Shown here in pieces: positions 39,323 through 47,890 of a DNA stretch of 64,000 nucleotides. The DNA is from CAMDPA01 sp965223035. Lineage in GTDB: Bacteria; Pseudomonadota; Alphaproteobacteria; Rhizobiales; Hyphomicrobiaceae. Every line of letters starts with the position of its first letter. Position 1 is the stretch's first letter. The stretch covers positions 5,208,001-5,272,000 of the forward strand of contig OZ244980.1 of assembly GCA_965223035.1 (NCBI GenBank), given 5' to 3'. Under the pieces are notes generated by a model, which worked only from the letters and a program-made list of their open reading frames with translations, was not told where the DNA came from and did not search any database. The position numbers and the translations under genes were made by a program.

Positions 39323-39461
39323 CTAGAGCAACCTGCCTTTAATCGGGATCGGAACGATCCCGATTAAAGGCAGAAAGTTGCTCACCACTTTAAGAGCGAT
39401 CATCTTTGCGGCTTTCGGTGGAAGCGCGTTAGCGGTTCCAACGAGGGGCACGCTGATCTAG
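39323..39461 (-). repeat. Family 1 element, long copy with degraded hairpin A
   Basis: CTAGAGCAACCTGCC, intact hairpin B (CTTTAATCGGGATCGG ... CGATCCCGATTAAAG), spacer GTTGCTCACCACTTTAAGAG, then GATCATCTTTGCGGC and a scrambled hairpin A ending CTGATCTAG. It separates the 6S candidate from the cyclo-ligase gene. Confidence 0.85.
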
Positions 39462-39528
39462 GCCAGGGAACCCGAACACGGTCAACCAAGATAAAGCGTC
39501 CAACGACATCGCCGCGACCAAGAACGCG

Positions 39529-40089
39529 TTGCGCCGTAAAGCGAAGGCGCTGCGCGATAACTTGAGCCACGCGCATCGTCGGGCGGGTGCCGCACGCATC
39601 GCTGACATCGGCGTCGGGTTCGCGTCGCCTGATCCGGGCGCAGTGATCGCAGCCTATAGCCCGATCGGCAGCGAGCTTGATCCGCTGGCTCTACTGGAAC
39701 GCTTGGTGATGGCGGGCAACACCGGCTGCCTTCCGGTGCTGCAGGGGCCAGGTCAGCCGCTGAAATTTCGCGCCTGGCAGCCGGGCGACCGCTTACAGCG
39801 ACGGCTTTGGGGGATTGGCGAGCCGCGCGCCGAGCGGCCCGTGCAGCTGCCGACCGTGCTGCTGATGCCGCTGCTCGCCTTCGACGCCCAGGGCTGGCGG
39901 CTGGGATATGGCGGCGGCTATTATGATCGCACCTTGCAGCTGCTGCGCGCCAACGGGCCGGTCACGGCAATTGGCGTGGCCTTCAGTGAGCAGCAGGTTG
40001 CTCGATTGCCGCACGACGCCAACGATCAGCGTCTGGACTGGATCTTGACGCCGATGGGGTCACGCCAGTGCCGCCAACATGGTGATTAA
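39529..40089 (+). CDS. fthC: 5-formyltetrahydrofolate cyclo-ligase
   Basis: 186 residues if read from TTG 39529. It converts 5-formyl-THF to 5,10-methenyl-THF with ATP. Visible motifs are AAYSPIGSELDPLALLERL and LGYGGGYYDRTL (about 125-136), the substrate/ATP signature, followed by IGVAFSEQQVARLPHDANDQRLDWILT. The frame extends upstream as NQDKASNDIAATKNALRRKA, which looks like natural N-terminal sequence, but no ATG or GTG is present before a stop at 39454, inside the adjacent family 1 repeat. The native start may have been lost to the repeat, leaving TTG. The 3' end meets remains of a hydrolase gene. Confidence 0.85.
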   Translation: MRRKAKALRDNLSHAHRRAGAARIADIGVGFASPDPGAVIAAYSPIGSELDPLALLERLVMAGNTGCLPVLQGPGQPLKFRAWQPGDRLQRRLWGIGEPRAERPVQLPTVLLMPLLAFDAQGWRLGYGGGYYDRTLQLLRANGPVTAIGVAFSEQQVARLPHDANDQRLDWILTPMGSRQCRQHGD

Positions 40090-41163
40090 CAGGATGGCGC
40101 GCGGTGACCGGCGGGAACCCTTGGTCAAATATTTCATGCGGCGTGGCTTTGCCGTTATCGCGCCGACCCGGGTCGGCTATGGCGCGCTCGGGCAAGCCGT
40201 CGACCCGGAGCGTATGGGTCGCTGCTCAACCGCGAATTATAGATCATCTTTGCGCCTTTAATCGGGATCGTTCCGATTCCGATAAAAGGCAGTTTGCTCT
40301 AGCGCCGGCCGTGGAGGCGATGGCGACCCAGCTCGCTGCTGCGGCCAGATGCTGCTGCGGCCAGATTCGGCGCAGCCCGGAGCTGGGCGGACCCCAATCG
40401 CATCGTGTTGTTTGGCGTGTTGTACGCAGGGTTCGAGGTGATCGGCATGACGGCGAAATCCATCCCCGGTGTGGTTGGCGCCGTCAATTTCGCGGGGGGA
40501 TTGGGTGGTAAGGCCAAGCGGCGACCGGGCCACCCCTGTTCAGCCGAAGGGATCACGCGGATCGCAACCGGCAGCCAAGCCTCGGTTGCGATGATTTGGC
40601 TTTATGCGATCAACGACCGGTATTGGGGTCCGCGTTGGCCCCGGCGCTGGCATCGTGCCTATGTTGGGGCCGGCGGGCGTGCTCAATCCGCCCGATTCCC
40701 GCCGATTGGCAGTGACGGACACCGGCCGATGAGCCGCGGCTTCCGCAGTTGGCGCCCCGTCGTTGATCGCTATTTGAGCCAGATTGGGTTCAGCATAGCT
40801 CAAGCCAACAGCGCTTTGCCGGCCTTGAGCTACGCGACTGTCAATGACATCCGACGCGTTCCGGTCTTTTCAATGCGCACGAAGCTCAAAAGCTATGCGC
40901 GGTTTTTGCGGGCGGACGTACCGCGCGCCTTCGCCCTGTCGCGTTTGCGAGCCTGGACCTGGCGGACCGGGCCCAACGCGGTCAAAATCGCCCTGCAACG
41001 TTGCCAGCTGAAGAGCAAGACCGTATGCCGTCTATACGCGGTTGATGACAAGGTGGTCTGGAGCGGCCACGTCGATTGGCCCGGCGATAGCTCCGCCGAT
41101 CGGTCGCGCCGATGGGTGCCAAGGCCAACCTGGGCTTCATCGGACGCGGGAAGCTTCCGATGA
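40079..41163 (+). pseudogene. Alpha/beta hydrolase (dienelactone hydrolase-like) pseudogene interrupted by a family 1 repeat
   Basis: Three pieces in different frames read as one family. Piece 1 (40079-40240, frame 2): EPLVKYFMRRGFAVIAPTRV, GYGALGQAVDPE, MGRCSTANY. Then a repeat (40239-40302). Piece 2 (about 40302-40345, frame 3): AVEAMATQLAAA. Piece 3 (about 40390-41060, frame 1): DPNRIVLFGVLYAGFEVIG, GVVGAVNFAGGLGG, MIWLYAINDRYWGP, PIGSDGHRPMSRG, PRAFALSRLRAWTW, CRLYAVDDKVVW. The nucleophile motif expected as GHSAGG reads GVLYAG, so the catalytic Ser is gone. Piece 3 alone is an open frame of 252 residues but cannot be an active enzyme. Confidence 0.8.
40239..40302 (+). repeat. Family 1 element inside a hydrolase pseudogene
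   Basis: TAGATCATCTTTGCGCCTTT, then ATCGGGATCGTTCCGATTCC, ending GGCAGTTTGCTCTAG. A short hybrid form like 42565-42624. The left edge is ATTATAG rather than CTAG, so only TA is kept there. Confidence 0.82.
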
Positions 41164-41229
41164 AATGCAGAAGGTTGTTCTCCACGCCCGGAGCGATCAT
41201 CGTTATGCCGTTGGTTGGCATCGTCTTGG

Positions 41230-41339
41230 CGGCGCCAAATTAAGGCACGATGATCTAGATCATCGCTCTTAAAGTGGTGAGCAACTTTCTGCCTTTGATC
41301 GGGATCGTTCCGATTCCGATCAGAGGCAGGTTGCTCTAG
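41230..41339 (+). repeat. Family 1 element with remnant of hairpin A
   Basis: AAATTAAGGCACGATGATCTAG (remnant) is followed by GATCATCGCTCTTAAAGTGG, then hairpin B (CTGCCTTTGATCGGGATCG ... CCGATCAGAGGCAG) and GTTGCTCTAG. It may be one element nested in or abutting another. It ends 20 bases before the patatin start. Confidence 0.82.
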
Positions 41340-41358
41340 CGCCGAGACTTTGAGGTTG

Positions 41359-42258
41359 ATGATGGTGGCACCACCTGCAGACGCGCTTCGGCGCCGGGCT
41401 CATCTGCCGAGTGTCGCGTTGACCCTTGGCGGGGGTGGAGCGCGCGGATTGGCGCACATCCTGGCGCTGGAGGTGCTCGATGAAAGAGGCATCAAACCAA
41501 GGGTCATCGCTGGAACCTCGATCGGCGCGTTGATGGCGGCCATCTATGCGTTGGGCATGCCCGCCTATCGCATCCGCGCGATGGCGGAGGAGACGCTTGG
41601 GCGGAGGTTCGACCTGGCGCGCCAACTGTTTGCTGCCCGCTCCGACCCGGTTCAAAAGGTGCTGCGGCTGCTGCCGATCAGATCAGCTTTGCTCAATCCA
41701 GTAGCGCTGCTCGACGCCCTGGTGCCGGAACTTGACGCACGCGAATTTGCCGATACGTCGATCCCTTTGAAGATCGTCGCCACCGATCTCGGCCAGCGCG
41801 ATGCGGTGGTTATTGAAAAGGGGTCGCTGAAATCGGCCGTGGCCGCGAGCATTGCGATCCCACTGATCTTCTCGGCGGTCGAGATCAACGACCGGTTCCT
41901 CGTCGACGGTGGGCTCGTTAACCCGCTGCCCTTCGATCTGGTGGCGGGCCAGGCCGATATCTCAATCGCCATCGACGTGAGCGGTGCAGCCAAGCCGGGT
42001 GTGCTCGGCGAACGGCCCACAGCCGTCGAAGTGCTGATGCAGTCGGTGCAAATCCTTGAGAAGAGTATTACACGCCAAAAGCTGATGTCCTTGCGGCCCG
42101 ATATCTACATCGACGTGGATTTGGACGACTTCGGCGCCCTGGAGTTCTGGCGCCCAACCGAGATTCTCGAAGCGGCGGCGCCCGTTAAAGTGCGGCTGCG
42201 CCGCCAGCTTGATCGGGTGCTGGGTGCCCACACGCTCGAACCGGAAGAGACCCGCTGA
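41359..42258 (+). CDS. Patatin-like phospholipase (RssA/NTE type)
   Basis: 299 residues from ATG 41359 (TTG 41350 is possible). Oxyanion-hole motif LTLGGGGARGLAH at about 22-33, nucleophile elbow AGTSIGAL with Ser54, and the DGG motif with catalytic Asp in RFLVDGGLVNPLPFDL form the Ser-Asp dyad of bacterial patatins. The family hydrolyses acyl esters of phospholipids at the membrane. No signal peptide is visible, so it is probably cytoplasmic or inner-membrane associated. A family 1 repeat ends 20 bases upstream, so its promoter region has been altered or supplied by the repeat. Confidence 0.88.
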   Translation: MMVAPPADALRRRAHLPSVALTLGGGGARGLAHILALEVLDERGIKPRVIAGTSIGALMAAIYALGMPAYRIRAMAEETLGRRFDLARQLFAARSDPVQKVLRLLPIRSALLNPVALLDALVPELDAREFADTSIPLKIVATDLGQRDAVVIEKGSLKSAVAASIAIPLIFSAVEINDRFLVDGGLVNPLPFDLVAGQADISIAIDVSGAAKPGVLGERPTAVEVLMQSVQILEKSITRQKLMSLRPDIYIDVDLDDFGALEFWRPTEILEAAAPVKVRLRRQLDRVLGAHTLEPEETR

Positions 42259-42350
42259 CGCGGCGGTGCGCATTGGTGCGCGCGTGTTGTCGCATCAGGC
42301 GATCGTGCGCAGACAAGCGCTTCGTGTGTCCGACCAGGAAATCGCCGGTG

Positions 42351-42564
42351 CATAACGTTGAGCGGCGCCCGCAGATCATCGACCGTGTGCTGGCCCGGCG
42401 CGGTCGGCTACAGCTGTTCGACCGCATCGATGCACGGCCTACCGCGTTGGCGGTGGAGGACATGCAGCCCATGTCCGTGGCCGAGCGGCCCCGCCGAGTT
42501 GCCGGCTGCACGCGGCATCGTGGGTCATATCCATGCGTCTCAATGCGTCGGCCGATGCCTTGCT
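42351..42564 (+). pseudogene. Isochorismatase-family N-terminal fragment, frameshifted and truncated at a repeat
   Basis: Frame 3 reads PQIIDRVLARRGRLQLFDRI then DARPTALAVEDMQPMSV, which matches the start of isochorismatase hydrolases (FDRIDPxxTALxVxDMQ). It then continues one frame over as AELPAARGIVGHIHASQ, like the next helix (VPAAxxIVPxIN). The homology stops where a family 1 repeat starts at 42565. Nothing of the catalytic core (Lys, Cys) remains. Confidence 0.6.
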
Positions 42565-42624
42565 CTAGATCATCGCGCCTTTAATCGGGATCGTTCCGAT
42601 TCCGATTAAAGGCAGGTTGCTCTA
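42565..42624 (+). repeat. Family 1 element, short hybrid copy
   Basis: CTAGATCATCGCGCCTTTAA, GGGATCGTTCCGATTCCG, GGCAGGTTGCTCTA. It sits at the break point of the isochorismatase fragment. Confidence 0.88.
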
Positions 42625-42703
42625 ACCCGGCTGCGGGTTCCGGCACCGATGAATCAGCGATCCGGTGAGCTGGAAGCACGGCGCAATGGGTCTGGAGCCT
42701 GGG

Positions 42704-44053
42704 CTATGGCGCAGAGGCGCTGCGATCGCGCGCCCGCAACACCTGCGCGACCGCTTCCAGCATCAGCTGCTGTTCGCTTTGCCAGGACAATTCTTTGGCT
42801 GCTGTAGCGACGTTGGTCGCCGTCAGCTGCCGCGCCGCCGGGTCGTTGACCCAGTGCTCAACGGCCGTGACGATGGCGGCGGGATCGCGCACGTCGATCA
42901 ACGGGCCAAGCCGCCGCGGCTGCATCACGGCGCGGATCTCCGGAAGATCCGGCGCGATCGTTGGCAGGCCGGCAGCAACGCCCAGGAAGAAGCCATTGGG
43001 CAGTGCGGAAACATAGTTTGCCGAACGCGGATAATAGAGGATCAACGCGGCGTCGGCCTCGCGCGCCGCCAACACGAGGGTCGATGCCTTGAGCCGACCG
43101 GCGAGGTGGACTCGGGGCTCAAGCCCGCGCGCCCTAATGGCATCCATGTTTACGTCATAGCCGGCCCCGATCAGTACCAGTTGAACCTTCGCCGGCAATC
43201 GGGTCAACGCGTCGAGCGCAGCATCGATCGCCTGCCCCGGCTTGCGATTGCCGATGGTGGCCAACAAGAAGGCGTCGTCAGCAATACCCAGACGTTGGCG
43301 TAATCCCAGCTGGCCCGTGTCGACGGACGGGGCGCCGGCAAGCTCGTTGAGACGCTCGTCATGGCAGTTGCGGATCACTTTCGGACGCACGCCATAGGTC
43401 CGCTCGTAAAGATCGGCGACACCGTTGCTGACGGTCCAAACGTCGGCGGCCCGGCGAATCAGTCGTCGTTCAACGGCCTTTTGGAACGGCATCAGATAGA
43501 CGCGGTCGAAGCGGGGCAAACGGTCCTCGTCCTCGATCCCCGTGTAAAAGTCGTGCGCATCATAAATGATCGGCGCGCGTGACTGGCGCGCGCGCAGCCA
43601 CACGGCCGGAAACTGGCTGAACTCGTGCAGGATATAAAGATCGGCCGGAGGCAGATGGCGTAACGGACGCACGATATAGCGCCAGACGTAGGTGGGAAGC
43701 CATAGCGCAAACGCGAGGGCGTCCACCGGCCAAGCCGAGCGCCCGGCCCGGACGTGCGCCCAAAGCCGCCGGATGGGCGACGGTTTGCCCGGCCCGGCAG
43801 CGGACGCAGGGAGGTTTGCCGATGCCGATGCCGACGCCGCGATAGCGTCAGCCAAGGCGACGGGTTGGCCGTCAGCGATCACAGCCTTCAACGCGCCGGC
43901 TTCGCTGAGCGTCAACGCTTGCTTGAGTGTGCGACTATCGTGCGAGAGCGCGACCGGTGTCACGAGCACGATCGCACGCCCGGCCACGGTTCGCTCGGAA
44001 ACCTGACGGGATTGATGAGGTGTCGCCGGCAGGGCATCGGAAGGAAGGGCCAT
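42704..44053 (-). CDS. GT4-like glycosyltransferase
   Basis: 449 residues from ATG 44053; the frame extends upstream but MALPSDALPATP is the more natural start. GT-B fold: N-terminal IVLVTPVALSHDSRTLKQAL with a His, the middle YILHEFSQFPAVWLRARQSR and APIIYDAHDFYTG, then VWTVSNGVADLYERTYG. The C-terminal half has LLATIGNRKPGQAIDAAL and LVLIGAGYD, the donor-binding strand, and LPNGFFLGVAAGLPTIAPDLPEI, the acceptor/donor loop of family 4-like enzymes. It opens the polysaccharide locus, transcribed away from the rest. Sugar specificity is unknown. Confidence 0.8.
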   Translation of the reverse strand: MALPSDALPATPHQSRQVSERTVAGRAIVLVTPVALSHDSRTLKQALTLSEAGALKAVIADGQPVALADAIAASASASANLPASAAGPGKPSPIRRLWAHVRAGRSAWPVDALAFALWLPTYVWRYIVRPLRHLPPADLYILHEFSQFPAVWLRARQSRAPIIYDAHDFYTGIEDEDRLPRFDRVYLMPFQKAVERRLIRRAADVWTVSNGVADLYERTYGVRPKVIRNCHDERLNELAGAPSVDTGQLGLRQRLGIADDAFLLATIGNRKPGQAIDAALDALTRLPAKVQLVLIGAGYDVNMDAIRARGLEPRVHLAGRLKASTLVLAAREADAALILYYPRSANYVSALPNGFFLGVAAGLPTIAPDLPEIRAVMQPRRLGPLIDVRDPAAIVTAVEHWVNDPAARQLTATNVATAAKELSWQSEQQLMLEAVAQVLRARDRSASAP

Positions 44054-44963
44054 GGTCGCTGCGATTGCGCTTGATCTCAACGGCCGCATCGATTGCGGAT
44101 CCGCCCCTGCGGTCGATGATCTGAGTGACTGCATTCGACAGGTCTTCGCGCACGATGACGCAACGTCGACCCTCGAGACACGTCGTCCCGCCCGCGCGAA
44201 CCTGTCAAGTGCCTTGTCTCGGTATCACGTCCTCGGCGCACCATTTTTCGTCGAACGGGGTGCGCGTATGCGCGGTCTGTTCGCTGCAAGCGTTGTCGAC
44301 AACGGACCCGAACCGCCAATCGCGGCATGCCAGCACGCACCAAGCTCCTGAACGACGTACACTTTTATGCCAAAGCACATAATATGATAGCCACAGTCCT
44401 GAGGCGATCGTCGTCATTTCGCCAGAATGATGGCCGTAAAGCACCACCCAGATCCGAGGCACGCATCACCCGCGGGTTCAACTGTAGGTGTTCTCGGCCA
44501 ACTGGCCGAAGCAGTCACGCGGGAGGACGTGGGCGCGTTGGGAGCGGGTGTGACGGCGGGCAAGCGGGTGCCGGATGACTTGGGGTGCATAACGCCGTTA
44601 AGATCGTGTCAGGAAGCGCTTGCGCAACCCAAACGGCGTTACTAAACTTGGCGTTGAGGGCTGGTGGGGGCACTGGCGGGAAACGCAGGGAGATCAACGT
44701 TGGTCCGCAACGGAAAGACGGCTTTGCCTCATTGATGGGCGCGATGTTGCGGCCATCATCGCTACGTCTCTCGGATCCGGTTCACTTCACCCCGTAAACT
44801 GGCAGCATGCGTGATCAGTTGGATGGCTGGTCAAACCCGGTTTGAGAAATGCGCATCGTTCATGAATTGGACGTGTGGCAGCGTTTGATGCGGCCCGGCC
44901 GTGCGAGCAGAGTTTGGCGACGCAGAAGCGTCTTGGAAACTCCTAACAGCAGGTAACTTCGGC
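44054..44963. other. 910-base divergent region without a supported gene
   Basis: Lies between the leftward glycosyltransferase and rightward asparagine synthase. Frames up to about 100 codons exist on both strands but show no motifs, no ribosome sites and inconsistent codon bias. An A/T-rich patch near 44365-44400 (CACATAATATGATAG) could be a promoter for the polysaccharide operon. I see no family 1 or 2 element. Confidence 0.5.
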
Positions 44964-46907
44964 ATGTGTGGCATTGCGGGTCTCGTCTCCTTGCACGGCA
45001 GCCCGGTTGGGCAGCTCGATCGACGCCTGCGCGCCATGAGCCGGCTCATCGCGCACCGGGGTCCGGATGGACACGGATATTGGACGGATCAAAGGCAGGC
45101 CTGCGGGTTAGCCCATCGACGGCTCGCCATCATCGATTTGAGCGCCTCCGGCCAACAGCCGATGCAATCCGCATGCGGCCACGTCATCACCTACAACGGA
45201 GAGCTTTACAATTACGTGGAGCTGAACGAGACCCTGGGCGAGAGCTGGGCGTTCCGATCCAACTGCGACACTGAAACGATCCTTGCCAGCTACGCAAAAT
45301 GGGGCATGGATTGCCTAAGCCGATTGCGAGGCATGTTTGCCTTCGCGATCTGGGACGGTGATCAGCTTTTCGCAGCTCGCGACCGCTTCGGCATCAAGCC
45401 GTTCTATTACGCGGTGGTCGATGACGTGTTCTATTTCGCCTCCGAAATCAAAGCGCTGCTTCCGGTGTTGCCGGAGCTGACAACGGATCCCGAGGCGCTG
45501 GCCGAGTACTTGACCTTTCAGTACACGATCGGTGATCGCAGCCTGTTCAAGCACGTCCATCAGCTGTTGCCGGGGCACGCGCTGACGGTGCGCAATGGGA
45601 CGGTGCGGGTGTTTCGCTATTGGGACGTGCACTATCAAATCGATTGGGACCATCGTCCTCGCTGGTTCGGCGATCGCATGCGCGAGTTGCTTGACGATTC
45701 GGTGCGCATACACCTGCGGTCCGACGTACCGGTCGGCTCGTACATCTCCGGCGGTATCGATTCTAGCCTGATCGGCCTCATGTCCGCCCGCGAACCGGCC
45801 TCAGGGCGCATTGGGTTTCATGGCAAGTTCACCGAATACCCAGGGTACGATGAAAGCTATTTCGCGCGCGCCGTCTGCGCCGATGGCGGCATCGACCTGC
45901 ACGAAATCGAAATTGAGGCGAGCGACTTCCGTGATCACATCGCCAATGTCATCTACCAGTTGGACCAGCCGGTCGGCGGCCCAGGATCGTTTCCACAATA
46001 CATGGTGTCGAAACTGGCAGCACAGCATGTGAAGGTTGTGCTCGGGGGGCAAGGCGGCGACGAGATATTCGGCGGATATGCACGCTACCTTATTGCCTAT
46101 CTCGAGCAATGTCTCAAAGCGGCGATCGACGGCACGCATCTTAACGGCAATTTCGTTGTCACACCTGAATCGATTATCCCGAATTTGACGGTGTTGCAGG
46201 AATATAAGCCGCTGCTTCGCCAAATGTTCTCAAAGGGCCTGTTTGGACCGCTCGACGAACGCTATTTCCGCCTGATTAATCGGTCTGGTGATATGGCAGA
46301 CGAGGTGGATTGGCATTCGCTTCATCGCGAGGCGGTGTTCGAGCGCTTCCAAGCGATCTTCAACTCCGAACGCAACGTGCGCAAGGAGGCCTACCTCGAT
46401 TCCATGACGCACTTCGATTTCAAGTGCCTGCTTCCGGCATTGCTGCAGGTCGAGGACCGCATGTCGATGGCGCACGGACTGGAGGCTCGGGTGCCGTTGC
46501 TGGACCATCCCATCGTGGAATTCGCGTCGTCAATTCCGGCTGATATTAAATTCGAGGGTGGTCAGATGAAGCACTTCGTGAAGGCCACGTTCGGGACAGA
46601 CCTGCCACAGGTCTTGATGGAGCGGCGCGATAAGATGGGCTTTCCGGTGCCGCTCAAGGAATGGTTCTCGGGCGAGCTGAAGGATCTGGTGTCGGACATT
46701 TTTCTGACCCAGAAGACCCGACACCGCGAATACTTTAATTCAGATGCGATCTTGGCCAATTTCGAACATGTGGAGCGTTTTTCTCGAAAAGTTTGGGGCC
46801 TTATGAGCTTGGAACTGTGGCACCAGCAGTTTCACGATCGGGCCGGCGAGTACCGGCGCATGCTGGAACAGGACCATCGCGCGGAACCGGTGGTGGCCGT
46901 CCAATAG
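44964..46907 (+). CDS. asnB: Asparagine synthase (glutamine-hydrolysing) family protein 1
   Basis: 647 residues from ATG 44964, so that Cys2 (MCGIAGL) becomes the N-terminal glutaminase nucleophile; AGCAGG lies upstream. Glutaminase domain motifs: AHRGPDGHGYW and ITYNGELYNYVEL. Synthetase domain: SYISGGIDSSLIG (PP-loop Ser about 262), VVLGGQGGDEIFGGYARYL and EDRMSMAHGLEARVPLLDHP. In polysaccharide loci such proteins make amide derivatives of uronic acids or transfer amino groups rather than supply free asparagine. A second copy lies at 61323. The sugar epimerases follow directly. Confidence 0.88.
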   Translation: MCGIAGLVSLHGSPVGQLDRRLRAMSRLIAHRGPDGHGYWTDQRQACGLAHRRLAIIDLSASGQQPMQSACGHVITYNGELYNYVELNETLGESWAFRSNCDTETILASYAKWGMDCLSRLRGMFAFAIWDGDQLFAARDRFGIKPFYYAVVDDVFYFASEIKALLPVLPELTTDPEALAEYLTFQYTIGDRSLFKHVHQLLPGHALTVRNGTVRVFRYWDVHYQIDWDHRPRWFGDRMRELLDDSVRIHLRSDVPVGSYISGGIDSSLIGLMSAREPASGRIGFHGKFTEYPGYDESYFARAVCADGGIDLHEIEIEASDFRDHIANVIYQLDQPVGGPGSFPQYMVSKLAAQHVKVVLGGQGGDEIFGGYARYLIAYLEQCLKAAIDGTHLNGNFVVTPESIIPNLTVLQEYKPLLRQMFSKGLFGPLDERYFRLINRSGDMADEVDWHSLHREAVFERFQAIFNSERNVRKEAYLDSMTHFDFKCLLPALLQVEDRMSMAHGLEARVPLLDHPIVEFASSIPADIKFEGGQMKHFVKATFGTDLPQVLMERRDKMGFPVPLKEWFSGELKDLVSDIFLTQKTRHREYFNSDAILANFEHVERFSRKVWGLMSLELWHQQFHDRAGEYRRMLEQDHRAEPVVAVQ

Positions 46908-46935
46908 GTCACTCCAACGAACGAAAGAACAGCCC

Positions 46936-47877
46936 ATGAGAGTTTTCGTCACTGGCGGAAATGGTCAGGTCGGCTCGACGGTTGCCGACATCCTGCTGGC
47001 ACGCGGCGACACCGTGATGTCGATCGACAACTTCGCAACCGGTCGGCGCGACAATCTCGTTGCGCGGGACAACCTGACGCAGATCGAGGATACAATCGTC
47101 GACGGGGCGCTGATCGACCGGCTGTTCGCCGAGTTCAAGCCGGAGGTCGTGGTCCATACGGCCGCCTCCTACAAGGACCCCGACGATTGGGGGACGGACG
47201 CCTTGGTCAATTGCGGCGGCACCGCCAACGTCGCCAAGGCCTGCAAAGACCACAAGGTTCAGCGTCTGATCTATTTTCAAACGGCCCTGTGCTACGGAAC
47301 AAAGCCGCAGCAGCAACCGATTCGGCTCGACCATCCCATTGACCCGGTCAATTCAAGCTACGCGATCTCGAAAACCGCGGGGGAGAATTATGTCGCGTTC
47401 TCCGGTGTCGAATGGGTTTCGTTCCGCCTGGCGAATGTGATCGGCGAGCGTAACGTTTCGGGTCCGTTGCCAATCTTCTATTCCCGGTTGTCGGAAGCAA
47501 AGCGCTGCTTCATCACGCCGGCACGGCGCGACTTTTGTTATGCCGGTGATCTCGCGAAAGTGGTGGTGCGTGCCGCCGACGGCTGCGGCCACGGCGCCTA
47601 CCATTTTTCGTCCGGCAAGGATGTCGCCATCAAAGAACTCTATGACGCCGTGGTCCGGGCGATGAAGCTCAACGATTATCCCGAACCGGAGGTGCGACCG
47701 TTGGGACCGGACGACGCGGCCTCGATCCTGTTGGACCCCTCGCGCACATTTGCCGATTTCGGCGAGGTGACGTTCACGCCACTGGAGCTGATCGCAGCAC
47801 GCGCGGTGGAGCGGTGGTCCACGTCCGGTGTCGAAGGCGGCTACACCCATCTCAAGGAAGCGCGCGGCAAGGTTTGA
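46936..47877 (+). CDS. NAD-dependent nucleotide-sugar epimerase/dehydratase 1
   Basis: 313 residues. Extended SDR: MRVFVTGGNGQVGS with the NAD motif at 7-14, HTAASYKDPDDW, and catalytic Tyr142/Lys146 in SSYAISKTAGENY. It starts 28 bases after the asnB stop. The next gene encodes a close relative (same KDPDDW, FxTALxYG and SYxISKxAxENY blocks), so the two arose by tandem duplication. Probably acts on a UDP- or dTDP-sugar for the surface polysaccharide. Specificity cannot be read from sequence. Confidence 0.83.
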   Translation: MRVFVTGGNGQVGSTVADILLARGDTVMSIDNFATGRRDNLVARDNLTQIEDTIVDGALIDRLFAEFKPEVVVHTAASYKDPDDWGTDALVNCGGTANVAKACKDHKVQRLIYFQTALCYGTKPQQQPIRLDHPIDPVNSSYAISKTAGENYVAFSGVEWVSFRLANVIGERNVSGPLPIFYSRLSEAKRCFITPARRDFCYAGDLAKVVVRAADGCGHGAYHFSSGKDVAIKELYDAVVRAMKLNDYPEPEVRPLGPDDAASILLDPSRTFADFGEVTFTPLELIAARAVERWSTSGVEGGYTHLKEARGKV

Positions 47878-47890
47878 TGCAGGAGTCCCC

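Noticed and set aside
44427..44645. Small gene in the 910-base divergent region
   Set aside because: No ribosome site, no motif and no consistent third-position bias.
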